This document shows, in pieces, positions 1 through 8,966 of a stretch of 64,000 nt of DNA; position 1 is the first letter of the stretch; every line of letters starts with the position of its first letter. A program made the translations under genes and the position numbers. The notes below the pieces were generated by a model, which had not been told where the DNA came from, ran no database searches, and was given only the letters and a program-made list of their open reading frames with translations. The DNA lies in assembly GCF_016907875.1 (NCBI RefSeq), contig NZ_JAFBCU010000001.1, positions 2,232,001 to 2,296,000 on the forward strand, in the 5' to 3' direction. This DNA comes from Arthrobacter roseus. Lineage in GTDB: Bacteria > Actinomycetota > Actinomycetes > Actinomycetales > Micrococcaceae.

Positions 1-1230
1 ATCAACGAGCAGTTCCATGTATCCCGCCAGTTCTGGTCCCATCTCATCTCCAAAGGCCATATTGGGCCAGCACGTAACTTCATCAATCCTTTGCCACACA
101 TGAGTTTTGTCTGGGGCGATTGGCAAGCTGAGTACCTGCAACGCAGGTTTGAGGCGCTTCGCTCTCAGCCCCTGTTCAAGACCATTGAGCACTCGGAAGA
201 CCATGCGACCCTGGCCGACTGGACACCGTTGGTCATGAAGGACCGCGACCCATCCCAGCGCGTGGCCGGCTCACGAGTCGTCGGAGGAACCGACGTCGAT
301 TTTGGCGCACTGTCGCGGGAGCTCACCTCCTATCTCGGTACATCAGGCGTAGATCTGAACTTCGGTCATGACGTTGATGATCTGGAGCGCTCCTCCTCGG
401 GCGGGTGGAACGTAAAAGTCAAGAATCGGGCCAGCGGTGAAAAGCGCACTGTCCATGCCAAGTTCGTCTTTGTCGGCGCTGGTGGTGGAGCGCTGCATCT
501 GCTCCAGCGTTCGGGAATTCCCGAGGGCCGCGGCTTCGGCGGCTTCCCTGTCTCCGGCCAGTTTCTTCGGTGCACCAACCCGGACGTGGTTGACCAGCAC
601 AACGCCAAGGTCTATGGGCTGGCCGGCGTCGGTGCGCCGCCCATGTCAGTGCCTCACCTGGACACCCGTTTCGTCAATGGCGAGCGTTCTCTGCTGTTCG
701 GTCCCTATGGCGGGTTCTCCACGAAGTTCCTCCGGAACGGATCCTTCCTCGACCTGCCGACGTCGGTTCGGCCATCGAACCTCGTTCCCATGCTGGCGGT
801 AGCCAAGGATAATCTTGGCCTGGTCAAATATCTGGTGACGGAAGTCCTGAAGACCCGCAACGCAAAGAACGATGCGCTTCGGGCGTTCTTCCCGTCAGCC
901 AACGCCGATCGCTGGGATCTGATCACTGCCGGTCAGCGTGTCCAGGTCATCAAGAAGGATGCCAAGAAGGGCGGAATTCTTCAGTTCGGCACGGAAGTCA
1001 TCACCTCCGCTGATGGTTCCATAGGCGCACTGCTCGGTGCCTCTCCCGGAGCTTCAACGGCAGCACCAATCATGGTGGACCTCCTGAAGCGGTGTTTCCC
1101 GAAGCACATGGATGCTTGGGAGCCCAAGCTCCGGGAAATGATCCCTGGCTACGACGTCAAGCTCAATGAAAATGAGTCGCTGGCGGACGAGATTATTGCT
1201 CACACGGGTAAAGTGCTCAACCTTTCGTAG
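1..1230 (+). CDS. mqo: Malate:quinone oxidoreductase (5' end outside window)
   Basis: FAD-dependent, membrane-associated enzyme that oxidises malate to oxaloacetate and passes electrons to the quinone pool. The reading frame is open from base 1, so the N-terminal FAD-binding part lies outside the window; 409 codons are visible. Recognisable Mqo blocks include the HVSRQFW segment, [71 protein letters not shown], and near the end [13 protein letters not shown], which is part of the C-terminal FAD-contacting region. It ends normally with TAG about 56 bases before an RND transporter gene on the same strand. The family assignment is very secure from overall similarity to E. coli Mqo; only the missing N-terminus limits the call. 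Confidence 0.96.
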   Translation: MNEQFHVSRQFWSHLISKGHIGPARNFINPLPHMSFVWGDWQAEYLQRRFEALRSQPLFKTIEHSEDHATLADWTPLVMKDRDPSQRVAGSRVVGGTDVDFGALSRELTSYLGTSGVDLNFGHDVDDLERSSSGGWNVKVKNRASGEKRTVHAKFVFVGAGGGALHLLQRSGIPEGRGFGGFPVSGQFLRCTNPDVVDQHNAKVYGLAGVGAPPMSVPHLDTRFVNGERSLLFGPYGGFSTKFLRNGSFLDLPTSVRPSNLVPMLAVAKDNLGLVKYLVTEVLKTRNAKNDALRAFFPSANADRWDLITAGQRVQVIKKDAKKGGILQFGTEVITSADGSIGALLGASPGASTAAPIMVDLLKRCFPKHMDAWEPKLREMIPGYDVKLNENESLADEIIAHTGKVLNLS

Positions 1231-1286
1231 TTTTCCTGCGGGCCACACCAGTGTCCGGAGTCAGTCTTTTCCTGTGAGGCGGTCCG

Positions 1287-4200
1287 ATGTTCAGACTGGC
1301 AAAGCTTTCGCTGGCCAACAGGGCACTTATTGCCTTGATCACCGTGTTTGCTGCTGTCTTTGGTGTGATCACCATGGGTTCGCTCAAACAGGAGCTCATC
1401 CCGTCTCTTGAGTTCCCGCAGATCACGGTCATTTCGGCTATGCCGGGGGCATCGCCTGAGGTGGTTGACAAGCAAGTCAGTGAGCCGCTCGAAAGTGCCC
1501 TCAACGCCGTCGAGGGACTCGAATCCTCGTCCAGTACGTCGCGGACAGGAATTTCCACTGTCAGCCTGACTTTTGCCTACGGTACTGATTTGGACCGCGC
1601 ACGCGGCCAGGTGGATCGCGCCATTTCGACTGCTGAGCAGGCACTACCGGAAGATGTAGCCCCCAATGCTCTGGCTGGCAGCATCAGTGACCTTCCGATT
1701 GTCTTCATGGCGGTGTCCTCGGATCAGTCGCTGAGTGAGCTCAAAAGTGACCTCGAGCGGCTGACGATCCCCCGTCTTCAGAAGATCGACGGCGTCCGCA
1801 GCGCAGAGGTCACCGGTGGCACAACCCGTCATATCGCGGTGCTCCCAGATCAGGCTAAATTGACGGCTGCGGGCTTGACGACCCCGGACGTCCTTGATGC
1901 CCTGGAGAAGAATGGGTCCCTGATTCCGGTCGGCGTCCTGGACACTGGCGAGAAGGCGTTGACAATCCAGATCGGCAGCCCGATTGAGTCCCTCGATGAT
2001 GTGCGTGCCCTTCCGCTGCCCGGTGAGAATGGACCGGTGCCGCTGGGCGAGCTGGCATCAGTCTCTCTTGAAAATGATGACCCAGCCTCCATCACCCGGA
2101 CAAACGGCGAGGAGACCCTCGCGCTTTCGGTCACCAAAACCCCGGACGGCGACACCGTCACGATTTCGCATGAAGTGACGGACTTGCTGAACCAGCTCGA
2201 AGAAGAGTTGGGCAGCGGGGCCAACATCACTGTGGTCTTCGATCAGGCTCCCTTCATCGAGAAGTCCATCGAAGACCTGACCACGGAGGGTCTCTTGGGA
2301 CTCGGGTTCGCCGTGTTGGTGATTTTGGTCTTCTTGATGTCAGTGCGCTCCACGATCGTGACTGCGATCTCCATTCCCCTGTCATTGCTCATAACGTTCA
2401 TAGGCCTCTACACCGTTGGGTTCTCACTGAACATTCTCACGCTGGGCGCTCTGACGATTGCTATCGGCCGAGTGGTGGATGACTCCATTGTGGTGATCGA
2501 GAACATCAAGCGGCATTTGTCCTATGGAGAAGAAAAGGGCGCCGCTATTCTGACTGCTGTCAGAGAAGTCTCTGGCGCCATCACAGCCTCCACCCTGACT
2601 ACTGTGGCCGTGTTCGCCCCCATTGCTTTCGTTGGGGACCTGGCCGGAGAACTTTTCCGCCCGTTCGCCCTCACAGTGACCATCGCGCTGCTGGCTTCAC
2701 TCGCGGTTGCGTTGACCATCGTGCCCGTTCTTGCGTATTGGTTCCTACGCAGTAAGGGGCATGCCCATGCGGCTCCCTTATCGCGCGATGAGGCCGAGGA
2801 GCGGGAACAGCGTTCGCTGCTGCAGCGTGGGTATCTGCCCATTCTCCGCCGCACGCAGAAGCATCCGGTCTGGACACTGGTGGCTGGTGCTCTGGTGCTG
2901 ATCGCTACAGTCGCGATGACCCCGCTCATGCAGACCAACCTGTTGGGCAATACCGGCCAGAACAGCATGAGTATCACTCAGACACTGGAGCCTGGTTCCA
3001 GCCTTGAGTACACCCTCGACGAGGCAAAAGCGACGGAGAAACTTCTCGGCTCAATAGAGGGCATCGAGGACGTGCAGCTGACTATCGGCAACTCCACGGA
3101 CCTCATTGGCTCCTCGCTGGCGGCAGGTGCTTCAACGGCGTCGTTCACCGTCATCACCAATGCCGACTCTGATCAAGAGGCGCTGCAGAACAGAGTCCGG
3201 GAAAAGATTAAGGACAGCGGCGCCGCCGGAGACGTGCTCGTTTCAGCCAGTGGCGGCGGTTTTGGCATGAGCAGCACCATCGATGTCAACGTCAGCGCTC
3301 CCTCTTCGGACATTCTGCGCAAGGCTTCGGATCAGATGCTGAACCAGATGGAAGGTCTCCCTGGTGCCAGTGAAGTCTCGAGCAACCTTGCTGAGGGTCA
3401 ACCGCTGGTCCAAATCCGGGTGGACCGCAAGAAGGCCGTTGCGGCCGGGCTCAATGAAGAGCAGATCTCGTCCTTGACTGCTAGTACTCTCAGCCCCATT
3501 CCCGCAGGTACGCTGCGACTCGAGGTCACCGACTACCCCGTGCTCGTGGGCAAGGGCGTGGAGCCGGACAGCCTGGAGCAGTTGAAGGCATTGACCCTAC
3601 CGACCCCGGCCGGACCGGTGCCGCTGACGGACGTTGCTGAAGTGGAGCAGGTCTCTGTTCCGTTGTCGATCACCAGTGCCAACGGAGAGCGCACGGCTAG
3701 AATTTCGATCACCCCGGCAGAAGATGATCTAGGCAGTCTCAGTTCCGCGGTTGCGGAGCGGGTCGAGACGTTGGATCTTCCGCCTGGAGCAACAGCTGAG
3801 GTTGGCGGTGCAGCGGAGCAGCAGGCTGATTCGTTCGGGCAGCTTTACCTAGCGTTACTGGCCGCCGTCGCCATTGTCTACGTCATCATGGTCGCAACAT
3901 TCAAGTCCCTGCTGCAACCGTTGATTCTGTTGGTTTCTGTTCCATTTGCGGCGACTGGGGCTATCGCGCTGTTGGTCATCACGCAGGTTCCGCTGGGACT
4001 GCCATCGCTGATTGGCATGCTGATGCTGGTGGGCATTGTGGTGACGAATGCAATTGTTCTGATCGACTTGATCAACCAGTACAGACAGCCTCACGATGGC
4101 GTGGGGGCCATGACCGTCGCGGAAGCCGTGGAACGAGGTGCACGTCAAAGATTGCGTCCCATCCTCATGACGGCGCTGGCCACCGTTTTCGCCCTGGTCC

Positions 4201-4364
4201 CGATGGCTCTGGGCTTGACCGGTGAGGGCGGCTTTATTTCCCAGCCACTGGCCATTGTGGTCATTGGCGGCTTGGTCTCCTCGACTGCTCTTACCCTGGT
4301 TCTGGTTCCCGTGTTGTACCGGTTACTGGAGGGTCGTCGTGAGCGCAGGCAGAACGCTGCCTGA
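1287..4364 (+). CDS. RND-family exporter (AcrB/SwrC-like, HAE1 type)
   Basis: A 1025-residue proton-driven exporter of the AcrB/AcrF fold. It begins with a TM segment (MFRLAKLSLANRALIALITV), followed by a porter domain, TM2-6 around residues 335-490, a second porter half and TM8-12 near 855-1010. The TM4 acidic pair expected for proton relay is present in GRVVDDSIVVIEN. The sequence resembles Bacillus SwrC (YerP) more than Gram-negative pumps, and no membrane-fusion or outer-membrane partner lies nearby, as expected for a monoderm. GAGG at 1276-1279 is 7 bases upstream of the ATG. The substrate cannot be told from sequence; lipids, surfactant peptides or drugs are the family options. It follows mqo closely but there is no evident functional link. 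Confidence 0.93.
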   Translation: MFRLAKLSLANRALIALITVFAAVFGVITMGSLKQELIPSLEFPQITVISAMPGASPEVVDKQVSEPLESALNAVEGLESSSSTSRTGISTVSLTFAYGTDLDRARGQVDRAISTAEQALPEDVAPNALAGSISDLPIVFMAVSSDQSLSELKSDLERLTIPRLQKIDGVRSAEVTGGTTRHIAVLPDQAKLTAAGLTTPDVLDALEKNGSLIPVGVLDTGEKALTIQIGSPIESLDDVRALPLPGENGPVPLGELASVSLENDDPASITRTNGEETLALSVTKTPDGDTVTISHEVTDLLNQLEEELGSGANITVVFDQAPFIEKSIEDLTTEGLLGLGFAVLVILVFLMSVRSTIVTAISIPLSLLITFIGLYTVGFSLNILTLGALTIAIGRVVDDSIVVIENIKRHLSYGEEKGAAILTAVREVSGAITASTLTTVAVFAPIAFVGDLAGELFRPFALTVTIALLASLAVALTIVPVLAYWFLRSKGHAHAAPLSRDEAEEREQRSLLQRGYLPILRRTQKHPVWTLVAGALVLIATVAMTPLMQTNLLGNTGQNSMSITQTLEPGSSLEYTLDEAKATEKLLGSIEGIEDVQLTIGNSTDLIGSSLAAGASTASFTVITNADSDQEALQNRVREKIKDSGAAGDVLVSASGGGFGMSSTIDVNVSAPSSDILRKASDQMLNQMEGLPGASEVSSNLAEGQPLVQIRVDRKKAVAAGLNEEQISSLTASTLSPIPAGTLRLEVTDYPVLVGKGVEPDSLEQLKALTLPTPAGPVPLTDVAEVEQVSVPLSITSANGERTARISITPAEDDLGSLSSAVAERVETLDLPPGATAEVGGAAEQQADSFGQLYLALLAAVAIVYVIMVATFKSLLQPLILLVSVPFAATGAIALLVITQVPLGLPSLIGMLMLVGIVVTNAIVLIDLINQYRQPHDGVGAMTVAEAVERGARQRLRPILMTALATVFALVPMALGLTGEGGFISQPLAIVVIGGLVSSTALTLVLVPVLYRLLEGRRERRQNAA

Positions 4365-4421
4365 GTCGATGCCCGGTTCAGGGAACAATCCCGGCGATCC
4401 TACTGTTTCTCCAGAGGTATA

Positions 4422-4441
4422 GATGCAAATGCATGTAAATC
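4422..4441. promoter_or_regulatory. Possible MarR operator (weak)
   Basis: An AT-rich, imperfectly dyadic stretch centred on ATGCAT (TGCAAATGCA followed by TGTAAA) lies just before the ribosome binding site of a flavin oxidoreductase that is co-transcribed with a MarR regulator. MarR proteins often bind short dyads of this kind over their own promoters. The arms match only partly, so this is a weak candidate. Confidence 0.25.
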
Positions 4442-4454
4442 AGGAGGCATGGCC

Positions 4455-5561
4455 ATGCAGATAGGTATTTTCAGCGTAGGAGATGTCACAACAGATCCCA
4501 CGACGAACCAGACACCGACAGAACATGAGCGCATCAAGGCAATGGTCACCATTGCACGGCACGCCGAAGCGGTTGGTCTCGATGTCTTTGCAACCGGCGA
4601 ACATCACAATCCCCCGTTCGTTCCCAGCTCCCCGACCACCATGCTCGGGTACATAGCGGCGCAGACAGAGCGGATCATTCTGTCCACATCGACGACGCTG
4701 ATCACCACCAACGACCCCGTGAAGATCGCCGAAGACTTCGCGATGCTCCAGCACCTCTCGGATGGACGCACCGACATCATTCTTGGACGGGGCAATACCG
4801 CTCCCGTCTACCCATGGTTCGGCCGCAAAATGCAGGACAGCGTTGACCTGACGATTGAAAACTACAACCTGCTCCGACGCCTCTGGGATGAGGACACCGT
4901 GGACTGGCAGGGACAATTCAGAACACCGTTGCAGAACTTTACCTCCACTCCCCGCCCCCTGGACGGGATTGCACCGTTTGTCTGGCACGGCTCCATCCGG
5001 ACGCCGCAGGTTGCAGAAATCGCTGCCTACTACGGCGATGGATTCTTCGCCAACAACATTTTTTGGCCAAAAGAGCATTACCAACAGCTCATTGAGCTAT
5101 ACCGCAGCCGCTACGCCCACTACGGACACGGAACTGCCGAACAGGCCATCGTTGGTCTGGGAGGGCAATTCTTCATGCGACGCAACTCTCAGGACGCCGT
5201 CCGCGAGTTCCGTCCGTACTTCGACAACGCGCCGGTGTACGGACACGGTCCGTCCATGGAAGAATTCACTTCGCAGACGCCGTTGACCGTTGGCAGCCCT
5301 CAGGAAATCATTGAAAAGACGCTGACCTTCCGCGAGTACTTCGGCGACTACCAGCGGCAACTCTTCCTGGTGGACCATGCGGGCTTGCCGCTGAAGACCG
5401 TCCTTGAGCAATTGGACCTATTCGGCGAAGAAGTCCTCCCCGTCCTGCGCAAGGAGTTCGCCAACAGAACGCCTGCTCATGTGCCGGCAAGCCCCACCCA
5501 TGACAACCGCAAGGCCGCGCGGGCAGCGGCAGAAAGCAGCAACGATGCCAGCACACACTGA
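4455..5561 (+). CDS. LLM-class flavin-dependent oxidoreductase
   Basis: Bacterial luciferase-like monooxygenase family, an F420- or FMN-dependent TIM-barrel enzyme of about 368 residues. Family hallmarks are MQIGIFSVGD at the start, HAEAVGLDVFATGEHH, LGYIAAQTERIILST, DFAMLQHLSDGRTDIILGRG and the C-terminal VGSPQEIIEKTL. Two in-frame ATGs occur at 4449 and 4455. The near-perfect AGGAGG at 4442-4447 is one base from the first and seven from the second, so 4455 is the better start. The 3' end overlaps the MarR gene by 17 bases and an SDR gene follows, forming an LLM/MarR/SDR operon that suggests inducible metabolism or detoxification of a small organic compound. The substrate is unknown. The last 35 residues are Ala/Ser-rich and probably disordered. 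Confidence 0.88.
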   Translation: MQIGIFSVGDVTTDPTTNQTPTEHERIKAMVTIARHAEAVGLDVFATGEHHNPPFVPSSPTTMLGYIAAQTERIILSTSTTLITTNDPVKIAEDFAMLQHLSDGRTDIILGRGNTAPVYPWFGRKMQDSVDLTIENYNLLRRLWDEDTVDWQGQFRTPLQNFTSTPRPLDGIAPFVWHGSIRTPQVAEIAAYYGDGFFANNIFWPKEHYQQLIELYRSRYAHYGHGTAEQAIVGLGGQFFMRRNSQDAVREFRPYFDNAPVYGHGPSMEEFTSQTPLTVGSPQEIIEKTLTFREYFGDYQRQLFLVDHAGLPLKTVLEQLDLFGEEVLPVLRKEFANRTPAHVPASPTHDNRKAARAAAESSNDASTH

Positions 5562-6003
5562 ACACGATGCCCACTTGAGCACCGACACGTGGGAGTCGCT
5601 GTTCCGGACTCAGGTGTCCGTCATGCGTCAACTACAAAGTGACCCAGACTTCAAGCAACTCACCATGCGCGAGTACGACGTGATGTTCAACCTGACCCGA
5701 TGCCCTACCGGCTGGACGCGGCTGAAAGACCTGAACGAGCACCTACTCCTGAGTCAACCCAGTCTCAGCCGGATGCTGGACCGGCTCGAAGCTCGTGGGC
5801 TTGTTATGCGTCGGGCGGCGGCCTCTGACCATCGCGGCGTTGAGCTCTCCCTGACGGATGCGGGCCGGGCGCTTCAGCGCTCCATGGGCCGAGTGCACGT
5901 CAAGCGGATCCGAAGCCTACTCGAACCCGCGCTGACATCGGAAGAGCTCCGGGAGCTGCAGCGACTCACGGACAAGTTGCGACGCAGCGTCGATGGAGCC
6001 TGA
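5545..6003 (+). CDS. MarR-family transcriptional regulator
   Basis: A 152-residue winged-helix regulator. The start ATG at 5545 lies within the end of the upstream oxidoreductase gene (17-base overlap) and reads MPAHTEHDAHLSTDTWESLF. The wHTH runs from about residue 40 to 110: TMREYDVMFNLTRCPTGW, recognition helix LLLSQPSLSRMLDRLEARGLVMR, then the wing SDHRGVELSLTDAGRALQ, all typical of MarR. It sits between the two enzyme genes it most likely controls. Ligand and target are not visible from sequence; the weak dyad at 4422-4441 is the only nearby operator candidate. A longer in-frame extension upstream merely reads antisense-like sequence inside the oxidoreductase gene and is not used. Confidence 0.88.
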   Translation: MPAHTEHDAHLSTDTWESLFRTQVSVMRQLQSDPDFKQLTMREYDVMFNLTRCPTGWTRLKDLNEHLLLSQPSLSRMLDRLEARGLVMRRAAASDHRGVELSLTDAGRALQRSMGRVHVKRIRSLLEPALTSEELRELQRLTDKLRRSVDGA

Positions 6004-6007
6004 GCAT

Positions 6008-6946
6008 ATGCGTCCCAGCCAGACGAATAGACCCCACCTTGATCTTCCCCCGATCACATGGACTCCGATCCCCAGTATTTCCGGCCGTCGTGTCATCGTC
6101 ACCGGTGCAAATAGTGGAATCGGTCTCCAGACCTCCTTGGCGTTGGCTGGTTCTGGTGCAGTGGTCACGATGGCCTGCAGGAACCCGGATAAGGCAGAGA
6201 CCGCACTGCGCATGGTTCAGGAACGAACCGGAAACCAGACCTGCAACACGGTCGCGTTGGACCTCTCCAGCCTGGAGAGTATCCGTAACTTCGCCGGGCG
6301 TGTGAAACAACCGGTGGACGTCTTGATCAACAACGCTGGAGTGATGGCGCCGCCACTTAGCCGAACACACGACGGCTTCGAGATGCAGTTTGGGGTGAAC
6401 CATCTGGGCCACTTCGCGCTGACCGGGCTTTTGATGGACCAGCTCCGTGCCGGTTCGGTGCCGCGAGTGGTCACCCTGTCCAGCATTGCGCACCGCCGCG
6501 GGAAGATCCGCTTCGAGGACCTCAACTCTGAGAAAGGCTATCGTCGGTGGCGGGCGTATTCCCAGAGCAAGCTGGCAAACCTGTATTTCGCTACAGAGCT
6601 TGAGCGCTGGCTGCGCACAAAGGGTACGGACGTCATCTCGATCGCGGCTCACCCGGGAGTCTCGGGAACGAACCTCACCAAACGTGGCGGTCACCGAGGA
6701 GCCTTGGACCTGCTCGGAGGAGTATTCGCGGCCATGGGTCAGCCCGCCGCAGCAGCGTGCTTGCCCACGCTCTACGCCGCTACAGGCGCAGATGTTCAGG
6801 GAGGCGACTACTACGGCCCCAGCGGACCCGGCGAACTTCGCGGCACAGCAACTCTGGTTGCACCCTCACCGGCTGTGCTGGATGAAGAAATTGCTCACCG
6901 GTTGTGGAAGCGGAGCGAAGAGCTGACCGGCGTCAACTACTGCTGA
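6008..6946 (+). CDS. Short-chain dehydrogenase/reductase (retinol dehydrogenase-like)
   Basis: NAD(P)-dependent classical SDR of 312 residues. Visible motifs are the cofactor-binding GANSGIG near residue 32, NNAGV, the structural HLGHFALTGLL, the catalytic serine region VTLSSIAHRRG and the active-site YSQSK pair. The sequence resembles the retinol dehydrogenase / WW-domain oxidoreductase branch, which in actinobacteria includes many enzymes of unknown substrate. ATGs occur at 5993 and 6008; GGAG at 5995-5998 is nine bases from the second, which is preferred. It starts immediately after the MarR stop and is the last gene of the LLM/MarR/SDR operon. Its 3' end overlaps the convergent cysteine desulfurase gene by ten bases. 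Confidence 0.87.
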   Translation: MRPSQTNRPHLDLPPITWTPIPSISGRRVIVTGANSGIGLQTSLALAGSGAVVTMACRNPDKAETALRMVQERTGNQTCNTVALDLSSLESIRNFAGRVKQPVDVLINNAGVMAPPLSRTHDGFEMQFGVNHLGHFALTGLLMDQLRAGSVPRVVTLSSIAHRRGKIRFEDLNSEKGYRRWRAYSQSKLANLYFATELERWLRTKGTDVISIAAHPGVSGTNLTKRGGHRGALDLLGGVFAAMGQPAAAACLPTLYAATGADVQGGDYYGPSGPGELRGTATLVAPSPAVLDEEIAHRLWKRSEELTGVNYC

Positions 6947-8088
6947 GGCAACCCCAACCGTTTGACGGCGGCCACTGCCTGTCCCACGGCCCGTGCGGCC
7001 CGCGACATCTCCTTTTCCCGCATCCCAGAGTCGAACGTCAGTCTGACCGCAGTCTGGGCAACGTCACGGCTGAACCCCATGGCCGTGAGTACTGTGGATG
7101 GCTCATCAGAGCCAGCCGCGCAGGCGGATCCACTGGAGCAGACGACGCCGGCTCGGTCCAGCTCGAGCAGGACCGATTCCCCGCTGGTACCGGGGAAACA
7201 GAACGATGCGTGCGCGGGCAGGCGCAACGAACGATGCCCCGTGAGGATCGCCTCGGGTACATCACGCTGCACGGTTTCGATGAGATGGTCGCGAAGTACC
7301 ACCGCGGTCTCCACTGCGGATGCACGGTCAGCCTCCGCCAGTTTCAGAACAGTGCCGACGGCAACGGCACCCGCCACATTCTCCGTTCCTGAACGTTTCC
7401 CCCGCTGCTGTCCGCCGCCGTGGATCTGCGGTTGCAACCGACGTCGGCCCTTGACATACAGCAAACCGCAGCCTTTCGGGGCCCCGAGTTTGTGCCCGGA
7501 AATCGAGAGCGAATCGATTCCGAGGGCAGCGACATCAAGTGGCAGCCAGCCAGCAGCCTGGACAGCGTCCGTGTGAAACGGCACATCGTACTCGGCACAG
7601 ATCCGCGCGAGCTCGGCGACTGGTTGGATGGTGCCTACCTCATTATTGGCGTACATGATGCTGCACAGTGTTGTCTGTGGGGTCAGCGCTGCCTCAAGGT
7701 CCGCAGGAGCCACCAGTCCATCCTCATCAACGGGCAGGACCGAGATGTGGAACCCGTGGTGCTCCCGCAGGTAATCGATGCTCTCCAGCACCGACGGATG
7801 CTCAACAGCCGACGTCACCAAGTGCTTTCCGGCGGGTCGGGCCAGCGCCATTCCCTTAATGGCCAGATTGTTTGCCTCGGTACCGCCGGAGGTGAACACC
7901 AGCTCTCCCGGACGGCACCCCAGGACCTGGGCCGCCGTCGTCCGCGCGTACTCAGCTGCACGTGCTGCGGATTCCCCCAGCGAATGTGAACTCGCGGGAT
8001 TGCCGAAGTCGCCCGTCATCAGCGGCCAAATGGCCTCAAGGACTGCCTTGCGGGGCGGGGATGTTGCCGCGGCATCGAGATAGATCAT
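6937..8088 (-). CDS. NifS/IscS-type cysteine desulfurase (NAD operon)
   Basis: PLP-dependent class V aminotransferase fold, 383 residues, that removes sulfur from cysteine as a persulfide. The PLP lysine is K200 in SGHKLGAPKG, the cofactor-contacting HTDAVQ is at 172-177, and the catalytic cysteine is C323 in SSGSACAAG. It overlaps nadC by four bases (ATGA) and closes the nadABC operon. This context, as for Bacillus NifS, points to building the [4Fe-4S] cluster of NadA rather than general cluster supply. It is on the minus strand and its 3' end overlaps that of the convergent SDR gene by ten bases. Function is secure; the dedication to NadA is inferred from the neighbourhood. Confidence 0.93.
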   Translation of the reverse strand: MIYLDAAATSPPRKAVLEAIWPLMTGDFGNPASSHSLGESAARAAEYARTTAAQVLGCRPGELVFTSGGTEANNLAIKGMALARPAGKHLVTSAVEHPSVLESIDYLREHHGFHISVLPVDEDGLVAPADLEAALTPQTTLCSIMYANNEVGTIQPVAELARICAEYDVPFHTDAVQAAGWLPLDVAALGIDSLSISGHKLGAPKGCGLLYVKGRRRLQPQIHGGGQQRGKRSGTENVAGAVAVGTVLKLAEADRASAVETAVVLRDHLIETVQRDVPEAILTGHRSLRLPAHASFCFPGTSGESVLLELDRAGVVCSSGSACAAGSDEPSTVLTAMGFSRDVAQTAVRLTFDSGMREKEMSRAARAVGQAVAAVKRLGLPQQ

Positions 8089-8966
8089 GGGATGGCCGGG
8101 GTGCGGATTTCGATATCGAGGCCAAGGTCCAGCGCTGGAGCACTATGCGTCAGCGCGCCCGAGGAGATGACGTCGACGCCGGTTCGCGCAATCGCGCCAA
8201 CGGTCTCCAGGCGGACGTTGCCACTGGCTTCGACGATCGCGCGGCCATCGATGAGGTCCACGCCCTTGACCAGGTCATCGAGGGAGAAGTTATCCAACAT
8301 GATCGTGTCTACGCCTGCTGCCAGGACAGGTTCCACCTGATCGAGCCGGTCCACCTCTACCTCAAAGTGGACGGTGTGTGGCAGGCGCCCTCTGGCCGCT
8401 ATAAGCTCCTGCGTCAGATCCCCTCCACCGGCGGTCAGGATCGCCAAGTGGTTGTCCTTGGCCATCACGGCATCGGAAAGACTGAACCTGTGATTGTGAC
8501 CGCCACCGCAGCGCACAGCGAAACGTTCCAGGACGCGCAAACCGGGGGTCGTCTTGCGCGTATCAACAATCCTGGCTGCGGTGCCTTCTATAGCAGCGAC
8601 GAACTCAGCGGTGAGCGTGGCGATACCGCTGAGCCGCTGGGCCAGATTGAGCGCAATGCGCTCGGCCCGCAGGATGGCGCGTGCGTCTCCGCTGATCACC
8701 GCCAGCTCGGCGCCCGAGGCGAACCTGTCGCCGTCGTTCACCAGAAACTCCACCTGTACCTCTGGGTGAACCAACGCCAGGGAGGTGCGGATCACGGCTT
8801 CACCACAGAAGATGCCCGCCTCCCGCGCCCTCAATCTGGCCGTAGCCTGTGCGCCGATCGGGATGAGCGTCTCGGAGGTGATGTCACCCCATGGTGAGTC
8901 CTCCGCGAGCGCCGATTCGACGATGCGCCGGACGGTCACGGAGTCGGGTTGCTGGAGGTGGTTCAT
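8085..8966 (-). CDS. nadC: Nicotinate-nucleotide pyrophosphorylase (quinolinate PRTase)
   Basis: Converts quinolinate and PRPP to nicotinate mononucleotide with loss of CO2, the third step of de novo NAD synthesis. The 293-residue length is normal. Key blocks seen are RALVVHPEVQ-type N-terminal domain sequence, ALNLAQRLSGIATLT, DTRKTTPGLRVLERFAVRCGG, the HNHRFSLSDAVMAKDNH active-site block and VEVDRLDQVEPVLAAG followed by DTIMLDNFSL. It overlaps nadB by four bases upstream and the cysteine desulfurase by four downstream, so translation of the operon is coupled. Confidence 0.96.
   Translation of the reverse strand: MNHLQQPDSVTVRRIVESALAEDSPWGDITSETLIPIGAQATARLRAREAGIFCGEAVIRTSLALVHPEVQVEFLVNDGDRFASGAELAVISGDARAILRAERIALNLAQRLSGIATLTAEFVAAIEGTAARIVDTRKTTPGLRVLERFAVRCGGGHNHRFSLSDAVMAKDNHLAILTAGGGDLTQELIAARGRLPHTVHFEVEVDRLDQVEPVLAAGVDTIMLDNFSLDDLVKGVDLIDGRAIVEASGNVRLETVGAIARTGVDVISSGALTHSAPALDLGLDIEIRTPAIP

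Noticed and set aside
6962-8897. Several plus-strand open frames opposite the cysteine desulfurase and nadC
   Set aside because: They are antisense to conserved genes with intact catalytic motifs and have no recognisable domains.
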